Source: Salinarimonas sp. | GTDB lineage: Bacteria > Pseudomonadota > Alphaproteobacteria > Rhizobiales > Beijerinckiaceae | NCBI GenBank assembly: GCA_020832565.1 | Contig: JAFIEI010000020.1 | Coordinates: 1 to 59,754 of the forward strand | Length of the DNA stretch: 59,754 nucleotides | Direction: 5' to 3' | Part shown: positions 39,173-48,962 of the stretch, one piece after another | Layout: each line of letters starts with the position of its first letter | How positions within the stretch are numbered: the first letter of the stretch is position 1 | The notes under the pieces: model-generated | What the model was told of the DNA's origin: nothing | The model's input: only the letters and a program-made list of their open reading frames with translations | Databases searched by the model: none | Translations under genes and position numbers: made by a program

Positions 39173-39260
39173 ATCGTCTCGTTTCCGGCGCCCGGTTGCG
39201 CGAAGCCGCTATTTTGTGCAGCGCGAAGCGAAGCGCAAGCAGAATGCGACAAGTTTTTCA

Positions 39261-39725
39261 TCATTCCAAGAAGGCATTTTCCGAATAATCGCGCCCGGCG
39301 ATCAATTCGATCGGGTGAACGGCATCTTCCCGCCGCAGCCTCAGATGTGCAACCCTTATCGCACAAAGCCTTACATGGCCTGCACCGTCGGGCGGGTGGC
39401 GCGGGGCGGCGGGATCGAGATCGACCACGAGTCGCACCCGTGCAGCGGAAATGAACGGCAGGTCGGTCGCGATTCCGGCCCCGCGCATTTCCGCATGCCC
39501 GAGAATCGTTTCCGGCGCCGATACGATGAGACGGCCGTTCCGGGGCCGAATCCGCACCCGATCATCTGCGACGAGCCTGGCGAAACGCCCCGCCCGCTGC
39601 GCCCGTTCGATCAGCGCGAGGGCGAGGCGGGTCTTGCCGGAACCGGCCTCGCCGCGAAGAATGATCGCACCCTCGCCGATCACGAGGGCGCTGGCATGGA
39701 TCGTGTCCGAAGCGCCGCCGCTCAT
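39261..39725 (-). CDS. hprK: HPr kinase/phosphorylase, short alphaproteobacterial form
   Basis: The 154-residue protein corresponds only to the C-terminal catalytic domain of HprK, as is normal in Alphaproteobacteria. The P-loop GEAGSGKT is at residues 25-32, followed by LVADDRVRI, the catalytic DD-type stretch, and a weaker C-terminal helical block. It should phosphorylate HPr at the serine in SIMGL. Its start codon directly abuts the chvG stop codon (TGA then ATG), suggesting translational coupling. Confidence 0.92.
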   Translation of the reverse strand: MSGGASDTIHASALVIGEGAIILRGEAGSGKTRLALALIERAQRAGRFARLVADDRVRIRPRNGRLIVSAPETILGHAEMRGAGIATDLPFISAARVRLVVDLDPAAPRHPPDGAGHVRLCAIRVAHLRLRREDAVHPIELIAGRDYSENAFLE

Positions 39726-41684
39726 TCAGGCCGCCGCAGGCAGCGTCACGGTAAAGCGCGCCCCCAGAACCGGCCGGCTGCCGTCGGCCCGGGGCGGCCC
39801 GTAGCGGTTCTGCGCAGCGATGGTGCCGCGATGCACCTGCACGATCTGCTGCGAGATCGAGAGGCCGAGCCCGGAATTCTGGCCGAAACCCTGTTCCGGG
39901 CGGTCCGTATAGAAGCGTTCGAAGATACGCTCCAGGGCATGGTCGGGAATACCGGGCCCGTCATCATCGACGGTGAGCACCAGCTTGTCGTCCTTGCGCG
40001 CCAGTCGCACACGCACTTCCGCATCGGGCGGTGAGAAGGAGCGGGCATTGTCGACCAGGTTGCGCAAAACCTGCCCCAGGCGGCTGTCATGCCCGTGCAC
40101 GAAATAGGCAGCACTCGCCTCATCCGCCGCGGCGGCTTCGTGATCGATCGTCATCGCGTCACCCGCCTTGCGGCTGGGTGTCTTGCGGGTGACGACGGGC
40201 GCGGCCTCGCGGGCCGTGCCCTCATCGGTGAGCGGCGCGATCACCTCCATCACGATGGCCGCCTCGTCCGGGTCTCGCACGTCGTTGGCGACGGCGACCA
40301 CCGCTTCGACGAGGCGCACCATGTCGACCGGCGCGGCCTCGGCGCGTGCGAGTTCGGCATCGAGGCGCGAGGCATCGGATATGTCGCTGATCAGCCGGTC
40401 GAGCCGGCGCACATCGTGCTGGATCACCTCGAGCAGGCGCGCGCGGGAATCCTCGTTGCGTGCCAGCGGCAGGGTCTCGACGGCGCTGCGCAGGGAGGTG
40501 AGCGGGTTCTTCAATTCGTGCGAGACATCGGCGGCGAAGCTCTCGATGGCGTCGATGCGCTTGTAGAGCGCCTGCGTCATGTCGCGCAGGGCGCCGGAAA
40601 GGTGCCCGATCTCATCGGCCCGGTAGGTGAAATCCGGGATCTCCTGGCGCGACTTGATCCCCCGGCGCACGCGCTCGGCGGCTTCCGCAAGACGCCGCAC
40701 CGGGCCGGCAATGGCATTGGCGAGCAGGAAGGAGAGCACCACCATCACCGAGGCCGCGACGAGAAAGACCTGCAGCAGCGCAAAGCGTTCCGAGGCGATG
40801 ATGCCGTCGATGTCGCCACCCTGCGTCGAGAGCAGGAGCGCCCCGCGCACGGTGCGCTGGCGCTGGATTGGCACGGCCACGGAGACGATGGTTTCGCCGG
40901 CCGGGTTGATGCGCACCACGTTCGCCGCCTGGCCGCCCAGCGCCTGCTGCACTTCCGGGAAGACGCGCCCGCTGGTCGGGCCGATGGTCTCCACGAGCGG
41001 CGGCCGCTCGGTGACGAACAGGCTGCGCGCCCAGTTCCAGGCGCGTTGCAGAAAGGCGGTTTCCGGCTTGTCGAGCGGCGGCAGTTCCAGCCGCAGCACG
41101 TCGCCGCGCGTATAGAGGGCGCGCGAATCGAGAATCAGCATCGAATCGCGGTCATAGACGCGCGCCCGCGTCCCCGTCGGCGTGATCAGCCGACGCAGGA
41201 GCGGCGCGACGCGTTCGGGATTGATCGAGAATTCCAGCGGCGAGAACATGTCCTCGCCAAGCCCCGAGGTCTCGCCGAGTTGCATCTGCAACAGCGCATC
41301 CGGATCGATCTTGATGGTATCGATCTCCACCGTGGCCGAGGCGGCGATGGCGCCGGCGATGATCTCGCCCTGCGTCATCAGGCTCTGCACCCGCGCCTCG
41401 ATCAGACCTTCGCGGAACTGGTTGAGATAGAGAAAGCCCACGAGCAGGGCGACCAGCCCGCCGAGATTGAGCACGATGATGCGGCGTGTGAGGCTCGACG
41501 AGCCGCGCTGGGCGATTTCGCGCAGGATGCCGCGCCCATGGGCGATCCGGGCGCGCATGCGCCGCCCGGATTTCGGCTGCGCCACGTTGCCGTCACCGCG
41601 CGAAGCGGCCTGCGCTCCGGAAGCATCTTCCGAAGCGCGCCGGAGCAGTTCCGGATCATCGGCCTGGGCACGGCGCGCATCCAC
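39726..41684 (-). CDS. chvG: Sensor histidine kinase ChvG (ExoS)
   Basis: ChvG senses envelope and acid stress and phosphorylates ChvI. The 652-residue protein has a polar N-terminus, a first membrane helix at about residues 70-87 (IIVLNLGGLVALLVGFLYL), a long periplasmic sensor domain, a second helix near residue 310, HAMP, a HisKA box with phospho-acceptor SHELKNPLTSL (about His389) and a HATPase domain with NLVDNARSFSPP and GDGPGIP-like DDDGPGIPD. A low-complexity loop (about residues 490-545) separates HisKA from the ATPase core. Translation begins at GTG 41684 after AAAGGACG. Confidence 0.94.
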   Translation of the reverse strand: MDARRAQADDPELLRRASEDASGAQAASRGDGNVAQPKSGRRMRARIAHGRGILREIAQRGSSSLTRRIIVLNLGGLVALLVGFLYLNQFREGLIEARVQSLMTQGEIIAGAIAASATVEIDTIKIDPDALLQMQLGETSGLGEDMFSPLEFSINPERVAPLLRRLITPTGTRARVYDRDSMLILDSRALYTRGDVLRLELPPLDKPETAFLQRAWNWARSLFVTERPPLVETIGPTSGRVFPEVQQALGGQAANVVRINPAGETIVSVAVPIQRQRTVRGALLLSTQGGDIDGIIASERFALLQVFLVAASVMVVLSFLLANAIAGPVRRLAEAAERVRRGIKSRQEIPDFTYRADEIGHLSGALRDMTQALYKRIDAIESFAADVSHELKNPLTSLRSAVETLPLARNEDSRARLLEVIQHDVRRLDRLISDISDASRLDAELARAEAAPVDMVRLVEAVVAVANDVRDPDEAAIVMEVIAPLTDEGTAREAAPVVTRKTPSRKAGDAMTIDHEAAAADEASAAYFVHGHDSRLGQVLRNLVDNARSFSPPDAEVRVRLARKDDKLVLTVDDDGPGIPDHALERIFERFYTDRPEQGFGQNSGLGLSISQQIVQVHRGTIAAQNRYGPPRADGSRPVLGARFTVTLPAAA

Positions 41685-41717
41685 GGGCTCGTCCTTTCAC
41701 GCGCGTGACGGTCTGGG

Positions 41718-42416
41718 TCAGGTCTCGCGGAACCTGTAACCCACACCGTAGAGCGTCTCGATCATGTCGAAATTCGGGTCGACCACCTTGAATTTCTTGC
41801 GCAGGCGCTTGATGTGGCTGTCGATGGTGCGGTCATCGACATAAACCTGGTCGTCATAGGCGGCATCCATCAGCGCGTTGCGCGACTTCACCACCCCGGG
41901 GCGCTGCGCCAGCGCCTGCAGGATGAGGAATTCGGTCACTGTCAGCGTCACCGGCTCGCCGCCCCAGGTGCAGGTATGGCGCTCGGGATCCATCACGAGG
42001 TGCCCGCGCTCGATCGCCTTGGCATCCGCCTCGCGCTGCGTGCCGACCTCGCGCGGCGCAAAGCGGCGCAGCACCGCCTTCACCCGCTCGACCAGAAGGC
42101 GCTGCGAGAAGGGTTTGCGGATGAAGTCGTCGGCACCCATCTTCAGACCGAAGAGCTCGTCGATCTCCTCGTCCTTCGAGGTGAGGAAGATCACCGGCAG
42201 GTCGGATTTCTGGCGCAGCCGGCGCAGGAGCTCCATCCCGTCCATGCGCGGCATCTTGATGTCGAAGATGGCGAGATCGGGCGGGGACTGACGCAGGCCG
42301 TCCAGCGCCGAGGCGCCGTCGGTATAGGTCTGAATGCGGTACCCTTCCGATTCGAGCGCGATCGACACGGAGGTCAGGATATTGCGATCGTCATCCACAA
42401 GGGCGATGGTGGGCAT
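41718..42416 (-). CDS. chvI: Response regulator ChvI
   Basis: The 232-residue OmpR-family regulator has the receiver domain with phospho-acceptor Asp52 in [12 protein letters not shown] and the conserved lysine in [14 protein letters not shown], then a winged-helix DNA-binding domain ending in LYGVGYRF. The ATG at 42416 gives the usual [16 protein letters not shown] start after GAGGACC. It is followed by chvG 33 bases on. The closest known homologues control succinoglycan, acid response and symbiosis genes in rhizobia. Confidence 0.95.
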   Translation of the reverse strand: MPTIALVDDDRNILTSVSIALESEGYRIQTYTDGASALDGLRQSPPDLAIFDIKMPRMDGMELLRRLRQKSDLPVIFLTSKDEEIDELFGLKMGADDFIRKPFSQRLLVERVKAVLRRFAPREVGTQREADAKAIERGHLVMDPERHTCTWGGEPVTLTVTEFLILQALAQRPGVVKSRNALMDAAYDDQVYVDDRTIDSHIKRLRKKFKVVDPNFDMIETLYGVGYRFRET

Positions 42417-42572
42417 CTGTTGGTCCTCGGTTTCACGAACACGCCCGCAGGCGCGACAATAAGGCTCACTCGGCAACGCCAGTGCAATCGGCCCAAATTA
42501 TGACCATTAAGCACGCAGACGCATTTTCGGGCAAATTCCGCTTGTTCGGCAAATGGTCAGTGAGGGACGACG

Positions 42573-43391
42573 ATGCAAGGTGACGGTGGCGATCGCAGGG
42601 GCGTTCGTGGCGAAGATCGGGCGAAAAGTGGCCCTGCGGAGCTACCCGGGGCGGATGAGGCGGGTTTCGACGCCCGTGGCACGGCGCGGACATTGCTGCG
42701 CACCACCCGCGCCGGCGCCCTGGCGAGCCTCGACCCTGCCGGCGGCCATCCGCTGGCCACGCTGGTGAGCCTCGCCACCGATATCGACGGCGCACCGCTC
42801 ATGCTGCTCTCGCAGCTCTCGGCGCATCGCACCAATCTGGAGTGCGACCCGCGCGCTTCGCTGCTGCTGGCTGCGCAGGGCAAGGGGGATCCGCTCGCCC
42901 ATCCGCGCCTGTCGCTGATCGGGCGGGTGAGCCGCATCGACGACGCCAATCAGGCAAAGCGCGCACGCAGCCGCTTCCTCGCCCGCCATCCCAAGGCGAA
43001 GCTCTATGCGGATTTCACCGATTTCGGCTGGTTTCGCATGGATGTGGAGCGCGGCCATCTCAATGGCGGCTTCGCCCGCGCCGCCGCACTGACCCGCGCC
43101 GACCTGATCCTCGATCTCAGCGGCGCCGAGGCCCTCATTGCCGCCCATGACGGCGCCGTGGCGCATATGAACGAAGATCACGCCGACGCGCTCACGCTCT
43201 ACGCCACCCGCCTCGCGGATCCGGGGCAGGCTGCCGGCGGCGTGTGGCGCACCACCGGTCTCGACCCGGAGGGAATCGACCTCGCCTGCGGCGACCGCTG
43301 CACACGCCTCCCCTTCCCCGTCCCCGTCACCACCCCGGACACCCTGCGCACCATCCTGGCCGATCTGGCGAGGAAGGCGCGGGAGGCGTGA
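42573..43391 (+). CDS. HugZ-like haem-utilisation protein (split barrel plus DUF2470)
   Basis: The 272-residue protein combines a PNPOx-like split barrel (about residues 35-185, TLLRTTRAGALASLDPAGGHPL) with a C-terminal DUF2470 domain with the histidine-rich AHMNEDHADALTLYA motif. This is the HugZ architecture, known from a haem oxygenase of Helicobacter; most alphaproteobacterial members are uncharacterised. The N-terminal 35 residues are polar and may be non-conserved. It is divergent from chvI and convergent with the enamidase gene. Confidence 0.82.
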   Translation: MQGDGGDRRGVRGEDRAKSGPAELPGADEAGFDARGTARTLLRTTRAGALASLDPAGGHPLATLVSLATDIDGAPLMLLSQLSAHRTNLECDPRASLLLAAQGKGDPLAHPRLSLIGRVSRIDDANQAKRARSRFLARHPKAKLYADFTDFGWFRMDVERGHLNGGFARAAALTRADLILDLSGAEALIAAHDGAVAHMNEDHADALTLYATRLADPGQAAGGVWRTTGLDPEGIDLACGDRCTRLPFPVPVTTPDTLRTILADLARKAREA

Positions 43392-43435
43392 GGTGGCGGG
43401 GGGGGCGCTCGTCCTGATGCGTCGGGACGGAAAAC

Positions 43436-44644
43436 TCAGCGCATGACCCGCCGGGCCGTCGGCAGCACCGTCGCCGGCGGCGTGTTGCGCGATGGCCGCA
43501 GAAGCGGCACGCCGTCGATCAGCACCATGCCGATCCCCGGCAGATCACCAAGCTCAACGCTTTCGAGAAGCGTGCGCCCGGCGGTGCCCTGTGCGCGATC
43601 CATGATGAGCAGATCAGCCGGCCTGCCGGGCGCGATCACGCCCTGTGGAAGCTGGTGCACCCGCGCCGTGTTGCCGGTGGCGAAGCAGAAGACCTGTTCT
43701 GCCGGCAATTCCCCGAAGCTCGAGAGCATGGCTATCATCCGCAGCATGCCCAATGCGGGAACCCCTGCTCCCGAGGGGCCATCGGTCCCCAGCACAATAC
43801 GCTCCAGTTGCCCCATCTCCGTGGCCAGACGCAATGCGTAGAGCGCGGCAAAGGAATTGCCGTTATGAACGATCTCGATGGCTCTGGAGCACCCCTCGCA
43901 CAGGCAGCGTATCTCGCTATGCGCAAAGGCGGTGTGGCCCCCGTTGATATGCCCGATTACGTCCGGGTCGATTTCGATGATCTCCTCCGCCGCCATCAGG
44001 CGGGAGCCCGGTATGGAAGGCCCACCCGTATGGGTGAGGCTGCGCATGCCGTTGGCGCGGGCCCAGCCGACCATCCTGCTCGCGGTTTCCACATCAGCCA
44101 CGGACCCGATCCCGACTTCGCCGATGAGTTCGATCCCGGCCTCGGCCATTTCCTGGAAGTCCTCCTCCAGAAGCCCCTCCTCCAGAAGCGGCGCGCCGGC
44201 GATCATCTTGACACCGGCGGGGCGCATTGCAGAGAAGCTGCGTTGTGCCGCGATCGCCAGCGCCTTGACGCCGATGCGATCCGACGGGCGCCCGGCAATA
44301 TGCACCTCGCCGGCCGAGATCATCGTCGTGGTGCCGCCATGCAGGCAGTTGAAGATCCAGGAATGATTGTCCGTGCGCGGGCTGTATTCCCCGAAGGTCG
44401 GATGGGTATGCCCGTCGATCAGGCCGGGGCAGACGGTCGTGCCGCAGGCATCGACGATGATGTCGGCGTCGTCGGTATCACAGTCTGACGCCCTGCCGAT
44501 TCCCGTGATCACGCCGCCGACGGCAACGATCGTATCCGCGTCGAGGATCGGCTCTTCCAGCCGCCCGGAGAGCAGCAATCCGATGTTTTCGATCACCAGC
44601 TTCCGCTGATCGGAATGTGCCGGGTCGGGAAACAGGTCCAGCAT
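43436..44644 (-). CDS. Enamidase-like amidohydrolase
   Basis: The 402-residue amidohydrolase-superfamily protein has DGHTHP (His79, His81), GEVGIGS (Glu176), a histidine at about 205 (LTHTGGPSIPGS), GHINGGHT (His232) and GTDGPSG (Asp288). Its overall pattern, including NIGLLLSGRLEEPILDADTI, HGGTTTMISAG, GRPSD-VKALAIA and SRNTPPA, is very like the enamidase of anaerobic nicotinate fermentation as I remember it, which opens a cyclic enamide lactam ring. No other nicotinate-pathway gene is nearby, so a different lactam or N-heterocycle may be the substrate. Its ribosome site GAGGAAAACTG overlaps the stop codon of the upstream transporter gene. Confidence 0.8.
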   Translation of the reverse strand: MLDLFPDPAHSDQRKLVIENIGLLLSGRLEEPILDADTIVAVGGVITGIGRASDCDTDDADIIVDACGTTVCPGLIDGHTHPTFGEYSPRTDNHSWIFNCLHGGTTTMISAGEVHIAGRPSDRIGVKALAIAAQRSFSAMRPAGVKMIAGAPLLEEGLLEEDFQEMAEAGIELIGEVGIGSVADVETASRMVGWARANGMRSLTHTGGPSIPGSRLMAAEEIIEIDPDVIGHINGGHTAFAHSEIRCLCEGCSRAIEIVHNGNSFAALYALRLATEMGQLERIVLGTDGPSGAGVPALGMLRMIAMLSSFGELPAEQVFCFATGNTARVHQLPQGVIAPGRPADLLIMDRAQGTAGRTLLESVELGDLPGIGMVLIDGVPLLRPSRNTPPATVLPTARRVMR

Positions 44645-44653
44645 CAGTTTTCC

Positions 44654-45601
44654 TCAGGGTTTGCAGGGGGCGCTGCTTCTACGCGACGCCCTGCCTTGCA
44701 ACCGCTCGAACAGAAATTGAACGGCACGCGGGAGAGTGAAGATCGGCAGCTGACAGGCTGCGAAATACAAGGCCATCGTCGGGCTGACCTGCGCGCCGAG
44801 CGCCGCCCAGACCAGCCCTACATTCTTGTTGCCGAGTGTCAGGCCGTTGACGAGGCGCGTCCCGAAATCACCGGGCAGAATCAGCGCACCGATCACCTGA
44901 AGGCCGATATTGCTGGCATAGGCGAGCACGATCACGCCCAGAGCGAAAAGCGGTTCGGCCTCGATACGGGCCCGCACGCCGGCCATGGTGGCGAGCGAGA
45001 AGACCAGAAGAGAGATCACGATGGCCGCGTCGATATAGTCGCCGTTGCGCACGAGGCCTTGCGCACAAAACCGCCGCAAGAGGCTCGCTGCCAGGATTGC
45101 ACCTCCGATGATCATAACGAGGCCCTGCGCAAGTGCGAGCGCGCTGATCTGGGGGCCTCCGAAGAAATCCGCGACGAGCGGAACCGTCAGCGGGGCTGCG
45201 ATCGTCGCGATCAGCAAGGCCGCCAGCGGCGGCGCGCCGTTCAGCCCGAGCATGCGCGCAACGGCCACCGTCGTCGTGGTCGGTGGCGCCGCCGCCGCCA
45301 GAACGACGGCGATGGCGAGATCGTCCGGCAGAGCCATCAGCGAAACCGCCACCGCGGCGATAGCAGGTGCCAGAAACGCGATGATCACCGGAAAGACGAG
45401 TCCGACCGAAGGCCGGCGCGCCTGCGCCATGATCAGGGACGGCTCGACGCGCAGCAACGTCCCGAGCACGAACGCGAAGACCGTGGCTGGCAATGCCGGT
45501 CTCGCGAAATCTGCGAGAACCGGAAAGGCCAGACCGAGTATGATGCCGAATGCGAGGATCGTCGGACCCTTGCGATGAAGCATTGCAATCTTCGCACGCA
45601 T
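44654..45601 (-). CDS. Bile acid:sodium symporter (BASS)-type transporter
   Basis: This 315-residue protein is almost entirely hydrophobic, with about nine or ten membrane segments. The AAAAPPTTTTVAVARMLG turn and the NGLTLGNKNVGLVW segment match the two re-entrant regions of BASS transporters (bile acid/sodium, pantoate or keto-acid carriers). The substrate is unknown; its tight coupling to the enamidase-like gene (9 bases apart) suggests import of that enzyme's substrate, or export of its product. The ATG at 45601 is the first codon after an AT-rich leader. Confidence 0.78.
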   Translation of the reverse strand: MRAKIAMLHRKGPTILAFGIILGLAFPVLADFARPALPATVFAFVLGTLLRVEPSLIMAQARRPSVGLVFPVIIAFLAPAIAAVAVSLMALPDDLAIAVVLAAAAPPTTTTVAVARMLGLNGAPPLAALLIATIAAPLTVPLVADFFGGPQISALALAQGLVMIIGGAILAASLLRRFCAQGLVRNGDYIDAAIVISLLVFSLATMAGVRARIEAEPLFALGVIVLAYASNIGLQVIGALILPGDFGTRLVNGLTLGNKNVGLVWAALGAQVSPTMALYFAACQLPIFTLPRAVQFLFERLQGRASRRSSAPCKP

Positions 45602-45669
45602 CTTGATCGTGACCTTATACTATTTTAAAATGTATTTTTTCATGATAACATTCATTGAGCGCTATTCAA
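45602..45669 (-). promoter_or_regulatory. Putative promoter and dyad operator of the transporter-enamidase operon
   Basis: On the minus strand a TTGAAT box (45669-45664) and a TATCAT box (45647-45642) are spaced 16 bases, a good sigma-70 match. Between the -10 box and the start codon lies the AT-rich dyad ATAC-N11-GTAT (45617-45635), placed where a repressor would block transcription. The remaining bases to 46064, upstream of pckA, hold no convincing gene. Confidence 0.5.
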
Positions 45670-46064
45670 GTGTGCCCACGGCACCCAAGAGTGCTTTGCG
45701 CATTTCTTCATTCTTCTGAACGGCGCAATGGCTTCCAGGCTCACCCGCATGTCGTCATCCCGCGAACCCGCCATGAACCGCGTGCTTTTTCAAAGCCCCG
45801 GCGCACGCGAATCCGCCGCTTCCCGGTTGACGTCTCGCTCTGCGCATTTATTGAGAGGCGCGTTCGCGGTCGCAAGGTCGCGTGTGTGCAGCGTCTCGGG
45901 ACGGATGCCGTCGGGCTTTGCCGGCTTTCTCATTGCCGGAACGCCGGGGCGCTGCGAAGATCGAGATACGGGCCGGCCGTGCCGTTGCCGCCGGGCCCGC
46001 AACGGATTCCGGCCGTCCCTTCCGATGACGGGAAGCGGGCGGAACCAACAGGGAGGATAGTCTC

Positions 46065-47669
46065 GTGGAGAATGTCGGCGTATTCAATCGCGCGAATGGG
46101 GCAGAGGCGATCGGCCTGCGCAATCTCAAGCGCGTTCACTGGAATTTCGAAGCGCCGGCGCTCTATGAGCAATCCCTGCAGCGCGGCGAGGCCGGGCTGG
46201 CCGATGGCGGCGCACTCGTGGCGGAAACGGGCGTGCATACGGGGCGCTCGCCCAAGGACAAGTTCGTCGTGCGCGATGCCGACACCGACGACAAGATCTG
46301 GTGGGACGCCAACGGCGCGATCACGCCCGAGCAGTTCGACACGCTCCTGCAGGATTTCATCACGCATGCCGAAGGCAAGGAACTGTTCGCGCAGGATCTG
46401 TTCGGCGGCGCCGATCCGGCCTACCGGGTGCGCGCGCGGGTCTTCACCGAATTCGCCTGGCATTCGCTGTTCATCCGCAACCTGCTGCGCCGGCCCGACC
46501 GGGACCTGCTGCCCTCCTTCCAGCCCGACCTGACCATCATCGACCTGCCGAGCTTCCGCGCCGACCCCTCCCGCCACGGCTGCCGCTCGGAAACCGTGAT
46601 CGCCATCGACTTCACCCGCAAGATCGTCCTGATCGGCGGCACCTCCTATGCCGGCGAGATGAAGAAGTCGGTCTTCACCTACCTGAATTACATCCTGCCC
46701 GAGAAGAACGTCATGCCGATGCATTGCTCGGCCAACATGTCGAGCCCCTCGGACGTGGCCGTGTTCTTCGGCCTGTCGGGCACCGGCAAGACGACGCTCT
46801 CCAACGATCCCGACCGTCCGCTGATCGGCGATGACGAGCATGGCTGGGGTCCCAACGGCATCTTCAATTTCGAGGGCGGCTGCTACGCCAAGACGATCAA
46901 GCTCTCCGCCGATGCCGAGCCGGAAATCTACGCCACCACCCGCCGCTTCGGCACGGTGCTGGAGAACGTGGTGATCGATCCCGAAACCCGCGTTCCGGAT
47001 TTCGACGATGGTTCGAAGACCGAGAATACGCGCTGCGCCTATCCGCTGGAATTCATCCCCAATGCCAGCGAAACCGGGCGCGGGGGGCATCCCAAGAATA
47101 TCGTGATGCTCACCTGCGACGCGTTCGGCGTGCTGCCTCCCATCGCCAAGCTCACCAGCGCCGAGGCGATGTATCACTTCCTCTCCGGCTACACGGCCAA
47201 GGTGGCGGGTACCGAAAAGGGCGTGACCGAACCGCAGGCGACCTTCTCGACATGTTTCGGCGCCCCCTTCATGCCGCGTCCGCCTTCCGTCTACGGCAAT
47301 CTCCTGCGTGAACTGATCGCGCGCCACCACGTGGATTGCTGGCTCGTCAATACCGGCTGGACCGGCGGCAAGCACGGGATCGGCCGGCGCATGCCGATCC
47401 GCGTCACTCGCCGCCTCCTGACGGCGGCGCTCGACGGCTCGCTCTCCAAGGCCGATTTCCGCCGCGACCCGTATTTCGGACTGGCCGTGCCCTCCCACGT
47501 GCCGGGCGTCGAGCCGCATATCCTGACCCCGCACAAGACCTGGCGCGACAAGGCCGCCTTCGCCGAAACGGCGCAGAAGCTGATCGACATGTTCCAGGAG
47601 AATTTCAAGCGCTTCGAGGACGAAGTCGATGCCGATGTCAGCGCGGCCGCGCCGCAGAAGCTGATCTGA
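46065..47669 (+). CDS. pckA: Phosphoenolpyruvate carboxykinase (ATP)
   Basis: PckA makes PEP from oxaloacetate, the entry to gluconeogenesis. The 534-residue protein has the kinase-1a P-loop [11 protein letters not shown] (about residues 238-247), the metal-binding GDDEHGW, and the [15 protein letters not shown]-terminal block. It starts with GTG at 46065 behind a strong GGGAGG site. In many Rhizobiales pckA lies next to and divergent from chvI; here HugZ, an enamidase and a transporter gene stand between. A bidirectional-looking hairpin follows. Confidence 0.97.
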   Translation: MENVGVFNRANGAEAIGLRNLKRVHWNFEAPALYEQSLQRGEAGLADGGALVAETGVHTGRSPKDKFVVRDADTDDKIWWDANGAITPEQFDTLLQDFITHAEGKELFAQDLFGGADPAYRVRARVFTEFAWHSLFIRNLLRRPDRDLLPSFQPDLTIIDLPSFRADPSRHGCRSETVIAIDFTRKIVLIGGTSYAGEMKKSVFTYLNYILPEKNVMPMHCSANMSSPSDVAVFFGLSGTGKTTLSNDPDRPLIGDDEHGWGPNGIFNFEGGCYAKTIKLSADAEPEIYATTRRFGTVLENVVIDPETRVPDFDDGSKTENTRCAYPLEFIPNASETGRGGHPKNIVMLTCDAFGVLPPIAKLTSAEAMYHFLSGYTAKVAGTEKGVTEPQATFSTCFGAPFMPRPPSVYGNLLRELIARHHVDCWLVNTGWTGGKHGIGRRMPIRVTRRLLTAALDGSLSKADFRRDPYFGLAVPSHVPGVEPHILTPHKTWRDKAAFAETAQKLIDMFQENFKRFEDEVDADVSAAAPQKLI

Positions 47670-47735
47670 GTCAGACGGGGAATACGCGTCTGCAGAGCGG
47701 GCAATCGCTCCGCGCAGGCGCGCCCCGACGGATCG

Positions 47736-47771
47736 CAAAAAACCGGGCCGCTTCGCCTGCGCAGCGGCCCC
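47736..47771 (-). terminator. Rho-independent terminator after olsB-like gene
   Basis: Positions 47745-47752 and 47763-47770 form a perfect 8-bp stem with a 10-base loop. On the minus strand it is followed by about six T residues (47742-47737), so it ends the OlsB-like transcript; the same stem could stop pckA from the other side. Confidence 0.75.
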
Positions 47772-47786
47772 GTTCAGAGATGCCCT

Positions 47787-48746
47787 TCAGGCATGCCGCC
47801 CGGCATCCGCTCCGAAATGCGCCACGTAGCGCGGACTGATCCGCGAAACCGGCAACACCACCAGCACATCCGTAGTGCCGAATTGTCGATCGACGACGGC
47901 ACCGTCACCGAAACCGGCCCCGAGGCGCAGATAGCCCTTGATCAGCGGCGGCAGAGCGACGAGCGCCGCGCGCTGGTCGATCGCCTCGCGGGGCATGCGC
48001 TCCATGGGGACATGCAGGTGGTCGTGCGCACGCGCGCGCCATTCCTCCGGTGCGCGGGCGAAATGCGCAAGAAAGCTCAGGGGCAGGGCGAGTGCGTCGG
48101 GATCCGTTCCCGTCAGGCTCGCGCAGCCGAGCATCACGTCGATGCGATGGCGCAGGACATAGGTCCAGATCCCGTGCCAGAGCAGTTCGACGGTGCGCTT
48201 GTTGCGATAGGGTGCGAGCACGCAGGAGCGCCCGAGTTCGAGCACATTGGCATCCGGGTGCGCCCGCAGGAGCGGGTCGATGGCGTATTCGGAGGCCGTA
48301 TAGAAGCCACCATGGCACGCCGCCATATCCTGGCGCAGCAGCCGATAGGTCCCCACGACCTGCGCCGCGCCCGCCTCGGCATGATCGAGCACCATGAGAT
48401 GATCGCAGACCGCGTCGAAGGCATCCGCGTCGCGGCGGGTCAGCAAAGCCAGCGCATCGGGCTGCGCCGCCATTTCCTCGTAGAAAACGCGGTAGCGCAG
48501 GTTCTGCGCGAGATGGATATCCGCCTCGCTCGTTGCAAGTCGAACCTCGAGATTGCCGATGCGCCCGAGGCAGGCCTGCTCAAGATCGAGACCGGCAAGA
48601 TGGGACGGCAATATTGCGGAGCCCGATCGGCCACGGGCATCGACATGATCGGCGACTTCCGACTCCAAAGCCGTGAAACCGTGCGCCCTCTGCCCGGCCG
48701 TCGTGACAGCGGCAAGCTGTGTCTTCTCGAACGAAAACGAGGTCAT
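47787..48746 (-). CDS. olsB: L-ornithine N-acyltransferase (OlsB-type GNAT)
   Basis: OlsB transfers a 3-hydroxyacyl chain from acyl carrier protein to ornithine, the first step of ornithine lipid synthesis. The 319-residue protein shows LEVRLATSEADIHLAQNLRYRVFY, the ELGRSCVLAPYRNKRTVELLW segment and the GCASLTGTDPDAL stretch of this family. An N-terminal extension of about 55 residues precedes the domain. No olsA gene (the O-acyltransferase) is adjacent. The ATG at 48746 is preferred; an upstream codon at 48818 would add a basic extension. Confidence 0.85.
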   Translation of the reverse strand: MTSFSFEKTQLAAVTTAGQRAHGFTALESEVADHVDARGRSGSAILPSHLAGLDLEQACLGRIGNLEVRLATSEADIHLAQNLRYRVFYEEMAAQPDALALLTRRDADAFDAVCDHLMVLDHAEAGAAQVVGTYRLLRQDMAACHGGFYTASEYAIDPLLRAHPDANVLELGRSCVLAPYRNKRTVELLWHGIWTYVLRHRIDVMLGCASLTGTDPDALALPLSFLAHFARAPEEWRARAHDHLHVPMERMPREAIDQRAALVALPPLIKGYLRLGAGFGDGAVVDRQFGTTDVLVVLPVSRISPRYVAHFGADAGRHA

Positions 48747-48962
48747 CCCGGACCCTCCCCCGGCCCGCGTATCGCGGCGACTTCGCGCGATGATCGACGC
48801 TTGGTGATGACGTCTCATAACGCTTTCACGAAATTATGACAAACGGCGAATTGGCACGATTCGCGCCGCGAGTTCATTGTCTTCGCTGATGAAGGCGATG
48901 CGCGACATGCCGGCGGGGCCGAGGGTGCGGAAGCCGCTGGCTGCCGACCCAGCGCATCGCGC

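Noticed and set aside
40089..41708. 539-codon plus-strand frame across chvG
   Set aside because: Shadow of chvG; similar shadow frames lie over fmt/def (14705-16120) and the gamma-glutamyltransferase (56122-57939).
45728..46060. 110-codon frame in the pckA leader
   Set aside because: No ribosome site, low-complexity serine/arginine-rich; likely leader DNA.
48815..48962. Possible 24-codon micro-gene on the minus strand before olsB
   Set aside because: Reads like coding sequence over a short stretch but has no good ribosome site and is too short to support.
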